A stretch of 64,000 nucleotides of DNA from Acorus gramineus (lineage: Eukaryota > Streptophyta > Magnoliopsida > Acorales > Acoraceae), in the NCBI GenBank assembly GCA_030737835.1, contig CM060848.1, forward strand, positions 16,144,804-16,208,803, read 5' to 3'. The position numbers were made by a program, and so were the translations under genes. This document shows, in pieces, positions 50,301 to 62,318 of the stretch (positions are counted from its first letter, which is position 1; each line of letters begins with the position of its first letter). Below the pieces are notes generated by a model. That model searched no databases. It saw nothing but the letters and a program-made list of their open reading frames with translations, and was not told the origin of the DNA.

Positions 50301-50495
50301 GTAGGTGGATACTCGAAAGATCGGACGGGACAGGGGATGAGGGGTACGGGTGGGTATTCCGCCGGAGGTTACCAGAGCACGAGATACCAGGATGCTTATG
50401 GGAGGACTCCATATCAGACAGGCTCGAATGTGAGGGGTTCACAGATGGAGGGGTCAGCACGTATGGTGAGTCTTAACAGGGGAGGTCGCATCTAA
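44383..50495 (+). CDS. EIF3C: Eukaryotic translation initiation factor 3 subunit C
   Basis: Core subunit of eIF3, which binds the 40S ribosome and helps recruit mRNA and the initiator tRNA complex. Three exons: 44383-44406, 44497-46314, 49506-50495, giving 943 residues. Exon 1 codes only MSSRFWNK. Residues 9-40 are a strongly acidic stretch ([10 protein letters not shown]...SDFGGD) and a second acidic segment lies near 190-240. The conserved eIF3c N-terminal domain ([26 protein letters not shown]) follows. Exon 3 carries the PCI domain ([25 protein letters not shown]). The last about 70 residues are Gly/Arg/Tyr-rich (RGG-like). The start is fixed by MSSRFW, the family beginning. Coding GC is high against AT-rich introns. 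Intron 2 is 3.2 kb and holds no gene. Confidence 0.96.
46315..49505. other. Long intron 2 of eIF3c
   Basis: No exon-like sequence was seen on either strand. A-rich and T-rich runs, and a CAGGCCCTGTTTGACTTG stretch at 48779 resembling one end of a MITE, without a clear partner. Confidence 0.5.
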
Positions 50496-51697
50496 GAAGT
50501 ACAGGAATAAAAGTGTGAGAAGGAGAAGGAGAAGGAGGAGGAGAAGTATTGGTGGTTTTAGAAATTTTGAATATCTTGAATAGGTTGTTTTGGGTTATTT
50601 CTTGTGGTTTTAGAAATAAGAACTTGTTCTGTTTTTTTATTCTGTTATTTTCCGGCCCTTCTGGCCTGGCCCTGGGGGATGGAGTACTGGACCATGAGTT
50701 GTGTGTTTTTAATGGAGATCTGCAAGTTTTGTTTATGTTTTTGGTTCTCCTTGATTTTGTTATTGTTTCATATCATTGTTGTGAGTGGGCACTAAAAACG
50801 TGATTTGTGAGTCGGATGTACTCTATAGTAAGATCATCATTTGTTTCTAAAGATCGATGACATCACAACCATTGAATTTGTTGAAAACAAATGGATGGTG
50901 GGGTTTTTCGTCCGCGTTTGGGCGATGACGGATGAGTGCATTGCACATGATGAACGGCTAAGATTGGTGGATTTTTCTCGAAAGCACACCAAAAATTTCC
51001 CTCCATAGACTCTCTCTTCCCGGCTATAAATGCAAATTTGAGGTTTCGAAAAAAAATATTCGGTCCTGAATTATTCCCCTCCGACTCCATTGATTGCAGG
51101 TGAAATTTCTTTCACGTTCTCATCCTTTCATTGGCAGAATCTCTAATAAGTTTCAAAATCTTTTTGTCTCTTTAGATGGCTCTATCAGCTGCTTTTCGTT
51201 TTGCCTGAGAGAATCAGACGTCCGTCCTTTTTTTCTTTTCTTTTTTTTTGAAAATTCGATACTCGTGCTTTCATGGCCAAATTGATTATAACTTTTTAGG
51301 GTTTCATTTCGAATTTTTTGAATCGTTCAACAACTATTAGCATCTGAATGTAAATGCAAAGGATCGGTTTGATCTTCCTCTATTTCTACTATTTCACTTT
51401 TTCATTGGTCGATTCTCATGGATCTCGACAATTTTCTTCTCTATTTCACTTCATCATTGATGTTAATGAACCAATATATAGTTCTCCACTGAATTCCCCG
51501 TTCAATTTCCCCTTTCGTCTTCTGATCTTTTTTTTTTTTTTTTTTTGTGACAGATTTTAATCTGAATTAAATTACAGAGATATGGATGCTTTCAACAAAC
51601 GGAGGAAGACAACTGTATAAACTCGGGTTCCAAATGTTTCGAAGGTTGTCTGAGTTTCCAAATTTTTAATATGTTATTATTGTATTTTCAGGAAGAG
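50496..51697. other. eIF3c 3' flank and leader of the next gene
   Basis: After the eIF3c stop there is a purine-rich stretch (GAGAAGGAGAAGGAG, 50518-50545), probably 3' UTR. A splice acceptor TTTTCAG immediately before 51692 suggests that the following gene has an intron in its 5' leader. Confidence 0.45.
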
Positions 51698-52206
51698 ATG
51701 GCAGGAGGGGGGGAAGAGGAGGAAACCGAGAAGAACCCCACTGGATCAGAAGAGATGGAGATGCAGATTTCTCGTGTCCTAGAGCGGATAGAACACTTCA
51801 CTCAACAGGCACTGTTAATCTCTATCCGCATCAGATTCACAGTAGTCTTTTGTGTTCATGCGGAATCCGGCTGTTAAATCACTTTCATTTTCATATATAC
51901 AGGTTTCTGAGCTGCTCGAGTCAGGGAAGGCCATGTTCAAGGATCTCAGTAATGAATTTGAGGAGCGATTGATCACGTATGAACTCAACTTCACATTCCC
52001 ATTTCTGTAGGAAGCCTGAAAAGAATCAGTTCAGCTTAGTATGGTTGTTCATCTGTTGTTGTTTCTGCAGAATCCACAGGGAACAGATCGAGAAGTGGCA
52101 GGAGGAAATCAAGGAACTGAGGCTGCTTGATGCTGCAAACGAGGAGGCCAACGCTCGTCTCTGCAATGCTCAGTACTTCCTCCAGAATGTTCACGCAGAC
52201 TCTTGA
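51698..52206 (+). CDS. Small acidic coiled-coil protein of unknown function
   Basis: Three exons: 51698-51808, 51903-51976, 52071-52206, joining to 106 residues. Residues 1-22 are acidic and Gly-rich; 23 to about 98 form a continuous amphipathic helix with heptad-like Leu/Ile spacing (ISRVLERIEHFTQQ, SELLESGKAMFKDL, EQIEKWQEEIKELRLL), so a coiled coil is likely. No signal peptide or membrane segment. I do not recognise the family; size and shape recall small subunits of coiled-coil complexes, but that is inference. Keeping the frame across intron 1 requires a GC donor (CAACAG followed by GCACTG); a GT donor nearby breaks the frame. The ATG is the first after a probable leader intron. Confidence 0.75.
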
Positions 52207-52939
52207 GGTATGAAGCCAAAAATTTGAAATACTGGACGACTCTGCAAATAATTCTCAGCTAATGAGATTTAAATGTAGTGCAGGGAGTTCAAATTTTGAT
52301 TTTGTCTGATGGTAGTAAAGCTTTTAATCTTTCTGCATTTTTAGAATCCTGTGTTAGTGCACGAAGTGTTTTTTTTTTTGTAGGTTTGTATGTAAATTCA
52401 AAACATCTGTTAAATATGACTTCTTTCTTGGTGGCATTGCAACACTGAATTCTCAGGGAGGCAGCTTTCAGTCTTTTAGCTACTACGTGGAAATTAGGTG
52501 TTAGTATTCGGAGTTTGGAAGGTTTTCGATCACCAATGATTACAATGTTGTAAGTTGGGATGAACCCAGACTTGTAGCCAGAATTGGTGGATGGTGATTC
52601 TCAGTATAGTTTATAGTTAGAAAGTAGATTTCCATGTTAAATGGTGGTGGTATTAAAATGGCATTTGCAGCAACAGGAGTAGTACCTATAGATGCTTCAG
52701 AAATGAGTAGTACAATCACAACTCTTACAAAGTGTTCGACTCAACTACCAGCCCAGCATAAGATATTGACTCATTGTTTCATATGCATAATAGAATCAAT
52801 CTGATTGTTAATAAGCGAACGAACAACAAACAAATACTTGGATTACTGAGATCTCATGAAATTAAGGAAAGGAAAATTGTTTGTTGATGAACAAGCAGGC
52901 ACCTCCTAAGATCTGAATAAGTATGACCTCGCATATGCA
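52207..52939. other. Convergent 3' flank, no gene
   Basis: Lies between two convergent genes. AT-rich with a T-run at 52371-52380. Probably the 3' UTRs of both. Confidence 0.5.
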
Positions 52940-55597
52940 TCATTCGTCTCCCATGGCCAGCTCTAGTGCATAGTCATCCCGGTCCTGAGTAAAATAAGTG
53001 CACAGATCAGTATTATCAGATGTGCTACCATAGAGAACCAGACATTTAAGACCACTGTAGAGTAAAAGGCTCTCTTAGTCTTAGGTTTTCTCCTTTTTTG
53101 TAGTTTCCAGTGAAATAGAATTAATGTCCTTGTTATGTTTTTTTTTTTCTTCCAAATGGATGCCTGAAATAATCGCCACAAGAAGCAGATTTTTTTCGTT
53201 CAAATAGGAAAAGAAAAAATTCTGAAAAAACAATGCAGCCTGAAAGGATGATCCCTTTTATGAACTATAGTACCAGGCAGTGAGAACAGTATTGGATGAA
53301 TTTTTGGTTCATAGATTATCGTCGCTCCCAGATAAGCAAGGAATTGACATTGGAAAAAAGATGCCATGATAATGGTTATCAAGAAAATGGTTCTGAAAAA
53401 ATCCATAAATCAAGTGCAATGAAAAAGGCATGAGAACTATTTTTTAGACTTGCTTTGGCGTCAGAGAAAGTGAGATATATTAGTTCAGAAGGAAGAGGCT
53501 CAAGAAACATACAATAGGACCTCGCGCAAAATATCTTCCGAACTGTAGCCAATAAACCTGCAAAATGAAGGGAGATCAATTTTTTGAACTATATTTATAA
53601 GGCAAAGCAATTTTTCAAAGAAATGTGATGTTTCTTTTTTTTTTGGGTAAAAGAAATGTGATGTTTCTTTTGTTACCTCATCCTCATCTTGAGTTTCTAC
53701 TTCAACATCAGTGGAAGGAAATCCAACACAGAGCAAAGCGTACCCCTGAACAAGAATAGAGGTGAATGGTTTGAAAGGATTTCTATGAATTGCCATAAGT
53801 CATAACCCTATGCATCCAACAAGAAACAAATTACTCACGAATTACATTAAGAATAATGACTCTGCCAAAGAGTATTAACATAATATGCCTGAGCAAACAA
53901 ATTGTTCCATAGTTAAAGAGTATCAACACAAGTTTAAGGAACTCATTCACATGGGATCTGTATTTTTTTTATTCTGGTAGGTAAGTGTTTTTTTTATTTT
54001 GTAGTTAAATTTTGTCCTATCAACATGAGTAAGATTCAAACCCTTCAATGAAGATAGGGTGCCTCTATCAACCTGTCAACAGGTGGTTAAGTAGGATTGG
54101 TCATTCAATCATACAAGTCACCAATGTTTAATACCCTTTAGATGATCCTCTCTTTGATGCAACTTCATGACAGATGTCCAATTATGTGATGAACAAGCTA
54201 GTTTCAATGGTTCTTATGTTTTTAATACCATCCAATTCTGTCAAACCCCTCAATGAACAAAGAAAGATGAACACCCTGTTCTCCAAGCTTAGGCCCATTA
54301 CATGAAGCATCAGAAGCTGACATACTACAATTCATATAAGCAAAATTAAATATACATCCACATTTACAAAAACAGATCTAGTTGAACTGATCATGATTCA
54401 TTTTTCTGCGGATCTGCAAAACAAAAAGGTTGAAACATGACATCTCTACAATGATGGACAACCATGACAAGAAAGAATATGTGTGCACTGAGATAATTGA
54501 TTAATTCAAAATGCTTTCACAAAAAGTAAAGCAGGGGGGAGGGACCTTTTCTCTTAGTTCTGCAGATATTCCAAGAGCCTCTGGTTGCCTTATTTGTCCA
54601 GATTTTATTCTAACGGCGCAGCTAGTGCAACAACCTGTTTCGTGCAGAAGATTTTGCCATCAAATCTTTCTTCTTCTTCTTCTTCAATAAAGCACAAAAA
54701 TCATAGCATCCCCAATTTCATATTTCACTCTTTTATGAAAAAAAAATCATTGTGGGAGTTCTTTGAACAGCGCTAAATCTTCCATTGTTTTGTGATGCAG
54801 ATCAGGTACATATATTCAGTTTATTATAGTTTTCAGAATAAATATTATTCAATCTAAACAAGCTTTGTTTGACATGGAGGTCTATAAATAAGATCCATTT
54901 GTTGAGGAAGAACAGTTAACTTTTAGTTTATTCTTATCTAGTTGTTTGGCGAAGTCTAGCTTTCTCATCTTGGTATCTTCTCAGGTTTGATTTCTGTTGT
55001 AGTAGTAAAACTCCTAATACAATAATTGTAAAATAAAAAATAAAATTTTTTTTTGCACAGATCACCCACAAATCCTTAGCATCAAATAACTTGGGAGGAT
55101 TCAAACTTGAGACCTATAGGGAGAAAACTCATATCTCAAAGAGCCAACTTGTGTGGGTTGAATATGAAAATTCTTCAATAACTCTTATTAGTTGATCTTC
55201 CAAATCAAAGAAAAACAAAAACATGGGCACAGAAGGCGACAAAACAATACCGTGCCTGCAAGCAAAAGGAAGCGAAATGTCCTGAGACTCCGCCGAGTGC
55301 AGGATATATTGGTCCTTCACCCAAAACAACACAAACATGAATCAATATCGAAAACCAAAAATCAAATACAAGGACCAGTAGAGGCTTTTCAGTGACCTCG
55401 GGAACGGAGAAGGTGTGGACGACGCCACGCTTCCTGTCGTGGACGGTGACGCTGTGGGTCGGGACCTGGGTGGAGGTCACCGCAGAATCCATCTGAAGCT
55501 GCGATTTCGCTGCCATCGCCAACGTCGATGCTCTGTTTCTTTGGTTAGGGCGAATGGAAGAACATGGAGAACAACTTAGAGGGATTCGAAGATCCAT
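52940..55597 (-). CDS. FdC2: Ferredoxin C 2, chloroplastic (2Fe-2S)
   Basis: Plant-type ferredoxin with an extended C-terminus, located in the plastid, known to be required for leaf greening and photosynthetic electron transfer. Six exons: 55397-55597, 55251-55314, 54546-54634, 53677-53745, 53513-53557, 52940-52984, giving 170 residues. The N-terminal about 45 residues are Ser/Arg-rich, a transit peptide. HSVTVHDRKRGVVHTFSVPE precedes the cluster loop. The iron ligands are Cys86, Cys91, Cys94 (FACRHGCCTSC) and Cys124 (ALLCVGF), spacing C-x4-C-x2-C-x29-C. The long tail EVETQDEDEVYWLQFGRYFA and final DRDDYALELAMGDE are the hallmark of FdC2 and absent from ordinary ferredoxins. No lesion was seen. 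The first ATG is taken for its transit peptide; an alternative ATG is at residue 28. Confidence 0.96.
55028..55160 (-). mobile_element. SINE-like fragment in intron 2 of FdC2
   Basis: The minus strand shows AGTTGGCTCTTTGAG, then GTCTCAAGTTTGAATCCTCC (B-box-like) and an A-run (T-run on + near 55047). Target duplications were not found. Confidence 0.4.
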
Positions 55598-56617
55598 CTC
55601 GGATGGACAAAACTCTGATCGCTCTCTCAGCGCCTATCTTTCTCTAGTTTTATTCTTGTAACAGATAAGGGTGATCTCCTCCTTTTTTTTTTCAAGTATT
55701 TATATGACCCACCTTCGGTGAGAATAAGATAATGCATGATGCAAAGGACAGTCGGCGTGCATTCATCAAGTGTTTGATTTTTTATTTATTTATAATTAAA
55801 ATTTATGTAATAAAATGTGTATTTTTATTTTTTTATATTTTATTTCAATAAATTGTATGTATATTATAAAAACAAAAGAGATTTTTATTTTTAAATCCTA
55901 TAAAACTATATGATTTAGTGATCGATCTCTCACTTCTTCATATTTCAACTTAAGTCTTCATATTTAAAAAGTATGTTCCTTTTTAGTCTCTCCAACTTTC
56001 AGGGATTTATCTCTAAATTATTTGATTTTCTTTTTAGTCTCTGTTATGGACTAAGAAAGAACATATTCTTAAAATCTGGAGACTTAAACATAAATATGAA
56101 GAAGTGAGGAATCGATAACTAAATCATATAATTTACAGGGACTTAAAATTAAAAATCTCAAAACAAAATTATATGTTTTGTCTGGTAAAATAATATGGAT
56201 TGCACATAATTATTCTTTTTTTTTTTCATAGGAATACATGTCTGACGGTGCGTTTAAAAACACATTTTGAAAAGCTATTTTTAACTTTTAATTGTTTTAT
56301 GCACACATTTTGATGATATAATGATGATGACTGTTTTATAAAAAACAGATTTTAATTTTTTAAAAAGGTAAAATCCTTACAAATTTTGATGACAAATCTA
56401 TTTACCTTTTAAAATGACGTGTTTTTGTTATCCGTGAGCTGGTTAGAAAATTTTAGCGCTTTTATTGGAAAAGAGTCCATTTAAAAATCAATTTGATAAT
56501 TTTACTCTAGAAAAAAAAATTATTTTTCTGGATTACGCGTAAGGAGAAAATTTTATCTCCGATGTACAGGGAAGAACACGAAAGGAGGATTCAGACATCA
56601 ACAATTTTATTACGGAT
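55598..56617. other. Intergenic DNA upstream of FdC2
   Basis: AT-rich. About 55920-56110 contains partly palindromic sequence (CTTCATATTT...AAATATGAAG) typical of MITE debris. No gene. Confidence 0.45.
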
Positions 56618-57475
56618 TTTGTTAATGAGTGTCCTTTGGGAACACTTGTTAATTCATATTTATTGATATTTTTTTAGATAACTCAACAAATCTAATTATA
56701 ATATGAATTAATAAAATATATATTTTTTTCAAAACCAACAATACTCCTAATAAATTCATCAATTTTTTTCTTCTCCCCCATACCTAATTTTTCCTCTTAT
56801 ATTCAACTTTTTTTATTAAATCAACATTTTTTTTACATGTATTTCTTATAATTTATTTTTTATTTACAATATCAATCCACTATAATGAAAGATATAAAAT
56901 TTTAGCATCTGCTTTATAAATAAAATTACAAAACACATCTCTTTTTTCATTATCACGAATCCGTTTACACTGATGATGTGAAGCATCAGCGTAAGCATCA
57001 GTGTGAGCTAGAAGCATGCAAGACCATTTATTTATAATATATTGAAATAAATTCAAATGATAAAAAAACAATAAAGAATGGAGGTGCATATAAAATATTA
57101 AAAATAAAATATTAAATCAAACAAAGAATAAAAATTAAATATCTTATATACCGCACAAAAAATATCTTCACATAAGCAACACTAAATCAAATATCATAAT
57201 CATATATATATATAAGATATGAAATAAGAATAAAAATAAAAGAAATGTATATTTTTAGATTTTTGAAAAAAACTTTTTTGGGATAAGAGGAATAAATTTG
57301 ATTATGAGAGGGAAAAATTGAATATGGGAGGGAAGAAAAAAAAATGTGATGAATTTATTAAGGGTATGGTTGGTATTTTAAATAATCTTTCAATTTATTG
57401 ATTTTTATCATAATTAGATTTGTTGGGTTGCTTAAAACGTTAACAATAAATGGAGGTTAATAAAGGATTTGGATC
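56618..57475. mobile_element. Inverted-repeat element, about 0.85 kb
   Basis: The left end (from about 56620) and the inverted right end (to about 57470) share TTGTTAA..., AACTCAACAAATCTAATTAT / AACCCAACAAATCTAATTAT and TCAATAAATT-type blocks over roughly 100 bp. The interior is AT-rich and non-coding. Target duplication not resolved, class open (Mutator-like by TIR length). Confidence 0.55.
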
Positions 57476-58017
57476 ATCTACTTGTTTTTCTGTACTTGTT
57501 TTGTGCTTTGATCAATCAGACGGTTATAAATACATTAAATAAAATGGATTCATTTATCCATTCATGATTTGATATATTTATAACTGTTTGATTTTAAATG
57601 TGATGATGTTGCAATCCCACAATAAAAGTCGACTAAGATACAAACAGAGAAAAACAAGAAGAGAATCCAAACCCTGACACAAGGGCACTCGTTAACAAAA
57701 AAAAAAACCCTTTTATTATATATAAAAAAGAAATGTTCTTATGGTAATTGCATTTACAAATTTAAATGGTAAGATAGCTCTCTCCACACAATTTAGGCGA
57801 AACAATTTTATTGAAAATACAAGTACAACGTGGAGGGAGATTTCATAGAGAACCTACTTGTTGCATCATTTGCATTCTATGGATTCATCAAGAAGAAAAA
57901 TTGATTGAAGAAGCAAATAAAGAACGCACAGTACCTACAGTGGTGTATATATGACCTTTTATTCCCCTCTTATAAAACAAACACAAAAGAATGTCTCACA
58001 TTCTATGAGAATCACAT
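57476..58017. other. Intergenic DNA, 3' side of the Ole e 1 gene
   Basis: Holds a loose palindrome around 57520-57600 (GGTTATAAATA... and TATTTATAACTG). No gene was seen. Confidence 0.45.
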
Positions 58018-58581
58018 TCACTCTTCATCGGCCATGGCATACTGGAGGAGGAGCTGGCCGCATGTGGGGAGGGGAACGTCCTTCAGGAAGCCGAGGGAGT
58101 TGGCGTACCTTACATTGGACGACATTCCGCTGTTGTGTGTGAGCAGGATCCGCGCCCTGTCCCTCCCCTCCTTCACTTCACCGCACTCCTTCATAGGACT
58201 GCTCACCAGCGCCACATCGCATATCTCGTCCTCCCTGTCGTCCTCCACCTTCAGCTCGTACGTCCCTTTCTCGTCCGTCGTTCCGGTCCCCCTGTACGAC
58301 ACCACCCCCGTCGTGAAGTTCCTGCACTCGACCCTCACCTTCGCCCCTGAAAAAACACAACACCCCACATGAATTCATGAAATCGAATAGCAAATTTTGA
58401 ATTCTTTTGTACCTTGGACATAGAGGGTGGCGGGGGTCTCGAAACCAGCACGGCAGGTGTCGCAATAGACACGGCCTTGGATGATGAAGGTCGGCTTGGG
58501 TTGCGAATGGGAGAGGGCGGCGGAGAGGGTTGAGAGGAAGCAGAGGGCGGAGAGGGCACACAATGTGTGGAGCTTAGCCAT
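58018..58581 (-). CDS. Pollen Ole e 1 allergen / extensin family secreted protein
   Basis: Small secreted cell-wall-associated protein; members occur in pollen and also in vegetative tissue, and the molecular role is not settled. Two exons: 58413-58581 and 58018-58346, 165 residues. Signal peptide 1 to about 24 (MAKLHTLCALSALCFLSTL). The family signature GRVYCDTCRAGFET lies at 36-49, followed by GAKVRVECRNFTTG and a beta-rich body with further Cys residues (CDVALVSSPMKEC, PTCGQLLL). Six mature Cys allow three disulphides as in Ole e 1. The start is the ATG directly before the hydrophobic segment; an upstream in-frame ATG at 58647 would put Lys/His-rich sequence before the signal peptide. A TATA-like CTATTTAAG is at 58670-58678, next to a GA tract. 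Confidence 0.93.
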
Positions 58582-58669
58582 GGTTGGAAAAAACCTTCCC
58601 TTCTTTTGGTGTGTTTGGTTGGTATTCTTTTTGGAGAAGACCTTCAAAAGAATGAGAAGTAAAATTTGG

Positions 58670-58674
58670 CTTAA

Positions 58675-58678
<4 letters not shown>
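58670..58678 (-). promoter_or_regulatory. TATA-like box of the Ole e 1 gene
   Basis: CTATTTAAG on the minus strand, about 90 bp before the start codon, flanked upstream by a GA/CT microsatellite (58677-58709). Confidence 0.45.

Positions 58679-58709
<31 letters not shown>
58677..58709. repeat. (GA)n microsatellite
   Basis: About 16 GA dinucleotides just upstream of the TATA-like box of the Ole e 1 gene. GA/CT tracts are frequent plant core-promoter elements. Confidence 0.9.
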
Positions 58710-58713
<4 letters not shown>

Positions 58714-59849
58714 TAGATCCAATAAGACAATAATGACCTCCCCCTCCTTTTTATGGAATTGGGCCCTGTTTTTTTTTTTTATGGTTCGTTAAAATTTTAA
58801 CGTTGTGGAGGGAGGGAGGAGAAGTGGTTGGCCGCGATTAACGGTCTTCTTGTAACCGCTTTTTTTTTTTGTTTTTGCTGTTTTTTCTATATCCAGCTGG
58901 GTCGTTATGGAGTTCATCTTGACCGTCCATGCTTTGATCCTTGACTCTTCATCTTGATATGGGTCTATTAATGCTGGAGATCTAATCCACCTTTTGAACG
59001 TTATGTTACACAAATTTACTTTACCATCTGCATGGGAGATCACATTTAGCATCTCAATAAGCCCTTGAATTTTAAAAATGTTTATTGAAGTAGGGAATCT
59101 CTTTGAGCAGGGGGGTACAAAATTAGCCAATTCATACTAGCACCAAGTCTTCTTTGATATTTGCAACTATACCAGGATTAATTGAATTAATGATTTCAAT
59201 AAATGAATCTACTAAGCTTGAATATGGCAATCATTTAGTCAGGGTCTCCATAACAACTACAGCCAGAACTAGCTCATGAATCCACCTTGATGGTAGATGC
59301 ATTTTTCATTGATCAACATCCTGGTAAGTAGACATCAAATTTTAGGAGCCCCTAGATGGATTATGCATCATCAGATCCCCTTAACAGTCACTACAATTGA
59401 TCTGTTGCTAATTCTGTTTTCTGTATCCAGGCTGCAGTTTAGATAATCAAATTCACAGTTCTATAACACACTGATCTTTGCATCTAGAAATTTGTCAGAA
59501 AAGAAGGCCAGGCTCAAACATCACTAAAATAACCAAAAAGATAAAACCATGTATATAATATCATTACATATCAGCTTTCAGTTACATCATTTGAAGACCA
59601 GACCAGTTCACATAAAACATAAGTTGCAAATCTCCATCTGAATAATCCATCTGATTACAGCTTTTTGGAATGTCCATCCCATGGAAGATGTAGCAGAATA
59701 GTTGTAAATTTCCATCTGAATAATCCACCTGGTTTCATTAGTTAGAGGGTTTAATACATTGATTTCAATCAAATCCTGAGGGCACCAATCTTCAGTGGAA
59801 AAAAAAAATCGATTTCAAAACAGACCAAAACTGGGGAGATTTCATGTAT
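58710..59849. other. Intergenic DNA between the Ole e 1 gene and MED7
   Basis: No gene. A short direct repeat of CCATCTGAATAATCCA(T/C)CTG occurs near 59633 and 59711. The region next to 59850 is probably the MED7 3' UTR. Confidence 0.5.
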
Positions 59850-62296
59850 TTAAGGCAAACGCCCATCCGAGATTTGAAGTGATTCCTTGAGTAGTCTCTG
59901 TGCCACCTCTCTCCTCCTAAATAAATCAAACAAATTACCCAAGAATTAGCACAGCTTTAAAAATCAGCCCAAAAAATTAGATTGTTCTCAGACCACACAA
60001 ATATGTGAATAATAATTAAAATTTGCCTTAATATACTAAGATGCCCATCCTTTTATGAGGCACAGGCACTCTCAATGCAGAACAATGAATTGGGGGCATC
60101 ACCAAACACAGATTGTATAGAAGACACTAGTGGAAATTGTATTGTCCCGCATGTAAAAAGAAAACAGTTTCTTAAATGACTAGTAATAGTGTTTCTTTTG
60201 ACTAGCGTGCTATCATTATGTATTCAAAACCATTCCTTGGGAAGCAACGACTTGGCAGAAATGTTTCAAATGGATACAAATTGCCAAATAATCAAAATTA
60301 AATGGTAAGATAAATATACATGTACCATGGTGCATGAAAATAAATTATAGAACCATATAAATTTGGACTTGTTACTTCCAAGGAGTGTCTGGTAGGTATC
60401 TGACACAAGTATTAAGGGCTGGTGTTCAAAATAGGTATGTTGACCACATGCAAGTATTCATGTATCACAAACCATCACCATAGATAGGTGTAACTATGTT
60501 TAAATTACAGTCAGACCTGCTGGCAGGACTGAAGAATTTGTGCTTTACAAAAAGGCGATAATCCCAAGATTTGTGCATCTGTTGGTAGTTATGAGTGTTG
60601 GAATGGGAAGGGAATTACTGAAAGATGGAAACTTATGAGTATAGAAAAGGAAACGAAGATAATTGTACATATAAAATACTAATATGAAATATCAAAACCT
60701 ATGTTGAAAAAAAAACTGAGTGAATACATAAAGCACACCCAAACTAGTATTATCACCTCCAAATTCATTAAAGAAAAAAAAAACTGAGTGAATATATAAA
60801 GCACACCCTACGAAGAAATTCATTAAAGAAAAATCCCAATCCAGTTTAAGTGCATATATTATCACCTGCAAAACCTGTACTGATTGAAACATAGAAACAA
60901 AAGGGGAAAAAATATATTGGTGCTACACATATATCTTAAAAGTTTGTAGTTCTGTACCTCTTAATGTCCTCCACTGCTTGCTTACGACGTTGTATTTGAA
61001 GTTCTAGAATGTGAATCAGAGTTGCCCTTGCCTGCATGCATGAAGTGAGTGAGCAAGAGATGATATTATTCAGAATAAAAAACAATTTTAAACAACACAC
61101 ACACACACACACATGTTCGCTAAAGAAAGACTACCTGATGAGGACGCAAGGAGTTAAGGAGATGGTGCAAATTTTTGAAAATAAGAGAAACGTCCTCAAC
61201 TCTGCGCGCATATTGTGATGGTCGCTCAACAAGAACATCCGCAAGCTCCAGTATATGCAATTGAAGCTCCCTGTTTAGCGACCTCAGTTCCTTTTTGAAA
61301 TCTAGAATGAAACAGAAGAGTGTTGGAAAGCGCTAGCTCAAAACAAGCAACAGAATTTTATATCTCCAGCCTAACATTCAAAGTGTCTACCTTTTTCAAA
61401 AAAAAAAAAAATCAGATCAGATCTTTAGATTCCAGACTGACAAAGTACACAATGCCTCAATGTAAATCATATAAATTTGTTCCCCATACATTTATAATCA
61501 ATTGCACCAAGCCAATATGGTAGATTGTCAGGTGAAACTTAAAAAAATATAACAACCAACAAAAATTCTTACATAACCACCAATAGATGAACATAAACTA
61601 ATTTCAGCATTAAAAGAGTTCAGGGCATAATAAACCAGGCATCACTATGATCAATTATCATAAACTGCAATTCATGATTTTTCTACGTCAGCTCCAGTGA
61701 GGCAGCAGCATCCATAGAGGCTGTTCAACGTCTACAAATTCAGAAAACCCAACATTTCATGACACATTTTCAGAATTAAAAGGGTTCATTCATCACTCTG
61801 AAGCTCTCAAAAGGGTTTATTAGTTATAGAGCAACAGCTTTGAATTTGATACATCTAAACCAAACAATTTTTTTTTTTAATCACAAAATCATACGAGAAA
61901 TCAACATGAATCTGAATACAGAGATTTATAAAAAGGACAAATCTTGATGCGTTTCTTGTACTCACCGATATTGGGGCCTTTCGGGTAGAGCTGCCGGACA
62001 CCTTGATCTTCCAAGCTGGGAAGCACGTCGTCCGTCTGATCCCAAAATCAACGGAGGAGATTAAGTTTTGAAATCAAATCAACGATCCAAACAAAAAACC
62101 TGACAAGACAAAAAAAAAAAAACCCTAAAAAGGTGAGGAAGAGGAGAGTGTATACAGTGTAGGTGGCGCCGTATAGTTGGTAGGAGCCCTCAATAGGAGG
62201 TGGAGGCTTCGGAGCCGACTCTGGGTCCTCCAAGTAGTCCTTGTACAGCTTGTAATACGGCGGTGGCGGCGGATACGACGACGACGTCGCTGCCAT
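59850..62296 (-). CDS. MED7: Mediator of RNA polymerase II transcription subunit 7
   Basis: Middle-module subunit of the nuclear Mediator complex, linking transcription factors to RNA polymerase II. Five exons: 62156-62296, 61966-62035, 61135-61301, 60958-61031, 59850-59916, giving 172 residues, the usual plant length. It begins MAATSSSYPPPPPYYKLYKD; the Pro-rich N-terminus with YLEDPESAPKPPPP is the MED7 hallmark, then LPSLEDQGVRQLYP, FKKELRSLNRELQLHILEL, LVERPSQYARRVED and the helical HILELQIQRRKQAVEDIKRR. The start is the second in-frame ATG; an upstream one at 62338 would translate the (GA)n leader into Glu-Arg repeats. Intron 4 holds a roughly 77-bp direct repeat (GAGTGAATA(C/T)ATAAAGCACACC near 60718 and 60785). 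No damage was seen. Confidence 0.95.
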
Positions 62297-62318
62297 CTCT
62301 CTCTCTCTCTCTCTCTCC
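62297..62318. repeat. (CT)n microsatellite in the MED7 leader
   Basis: CT repeats on + (GA on the MED7 strand) immediately before the chosen ATG, a typical plant 5'-leader tract. Confidence 0.85.

Noticed and set aside
53985-54110. SINE near GATTCAAACCC in FdC2 intron 3
   Set aside because: A single B-box-like motif without A box or flanking duplications; too weak to list.
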